Of a stretch of 64,000 nt of DNA, positions 63,745-64,000 are shown one piece after another. The translations under genes and the position numbers were made by a program. Position 1 is the stretch's first letter, and the number at the start of each line of letters is the position of its first letter. The notes under the pieces were generated by a model. The model searched no databases and was not told the DNA's origin. It was given only the letters and a program-made list of their open reading frames with translations. This stretch comes from Nostoc sp. S13 (GTDB taxonomy: Bacteria; Cyanobacteriota; Cyanobacteriia; Cyanobacteriales; Nostocaceae), in NCBI RefSeq assembly GCF_029379315.1, contig NZ_JAQYWQ010000015.1:1-64000 (forward strand). Reading direction: 5' to 3'.

Positions 63745-64000
63745 TTAAAAAAGGTGTATGTTGATTAGCGATGGTCTCTCAGCTGGAATTACGTAGCCAG
63801 GAGCATAAAATTCCTCCTGTGGGCCAATAATAACCCCGTCGGGAAGTCTGGAGTAACCATTACGAAGTCTGACTACCTCTCTAGCAGAAATAATTCTCCC
63901 ATTAGCCAATCTGAGATCACCATTACGAAGTCTGACTGCTCTGCTATTGTATTGGTTGTCGCGGTTCCAATTGCCCCTGTCTCCAAGGTTTCTAACTTCT
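63745..64000 (-). CDS. Partial hypothetical protein with repeated RLRNG motifs
   Basis: The C-terminal 84 residues of a minus-strand gene cut off by the window edge: NLGDRGNWNRDNQYNSRAVRLRNGDLRLANGRIISAREVVRLRNGYSRLPDGVIIGP, then PGYVIPAERPSLINIHLF and stop at 63745. Two units of VRLRNG(D/Y)xRL(A/P)(N/D)G(R/V)II suggest a repetitive beta structure. Not in the ORF track because it lacks a start. Family not recognised; likely secreted or surface-associated by composition, but the N-terminus is not visible. Confidence 0.7.
   Translation of the reverse strand, partial: EVRNLGDRGNWNRDNQYNSRAVRLRNGDLRLANGRIISAREVVRLRNGYSRLPDGVIIGPQEEFYAPGYVIPAERPSLINIHLF

Overview
The window looks like chromosome of a filamentous, probably heterocyst-forming cyanobacterium (Nostocales, Nostoc-like). 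Support: abundant HIP1 octamers (GCGATCGC), a CpcT-type bilin lyase, Thf1/Psb29, a two-domain cyanobacterial-type Mrp, Uma2 nucleases, and the short tandem repeats (CATTGGG, CCCCACT, CAGGAGT, TTTTAGAT types) typical of that order. No rRNA, tRNA, CRISPR array or intact transposase was recognised.

Layout. 0-9 kb: housekeeping and photosynthesis genes (mrp, an SRPBCC protein, hemF, a STAS protein, cpcT-like, thf1, a small holin-fold membrane protein, an ExbB/ExbD pair, YkvA-like). 9-21 kb: GxxExxY protein, a very large GH15/phosphorylase-kinase-like protein, mgtE, pyrB, a secreted pentapeptide-repeat protein, and a TldE/TldD pair enclosing a four-helix-bundle gene with a nonsense codon. 21-27 kb: a probable four-gene lipid-linked sugar operon (two half-size EMR/ArnEF-like proteins, an FAD oxidoreductase, a DPM1-like GT2), then 1.7 kb of decayed DNA. 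27-32 kb: tex and an RppA/RppB-like two-component pair. 33-36 kb: a secreted GH32 beta-fructosidase lacking HIP1 sites and flanked by a 69-bp direct repeat. 36-45 kb: a stress/membrane cluster (SRPBCC, broken UspA, general stress protein, P2-type ATPase, ferredoxin, holin-fold protein, PMP3, coiled-coil protein, aldo/keto reductase). 45-49 kb: a CHAT caspase-like protein and a TPR array in different frames, bracketed by inverted copies of a 141-bp MITE and followed by toxin-antitoxin remnants. 49-54 kb: small accessory genes, several broken, and two divergent methyltransferases. 54-64 kb: a CPA2 antiporter with UspA domains and a complete DevBCA/MacAB-TolC-like export operon.

The dominant theme is non-autonomous repeats reshaping genes. 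Several MITE-like families are present: M1, 141 bp, four copies; M2, 91 bp, two copies; M3, which split a UspA gene; M4, which ended a ParD fragment; M5, three copies. Repeats have also entered coding frames (pyrB, an SRPBCC gene, the tail of a Uma2 gene). Several genes are interrupted only by single-base nonsense codons while the downstream frame stays intact, which points to recent decay. The best candidate for an unusual system is the CHAT-TPR locus, where an A_AAA_AAT heptamer lies exactly between the two frames. The GH32 cassette and the sugar-flipping operon are next. All family assignments come from reading motifs; no database search was run.
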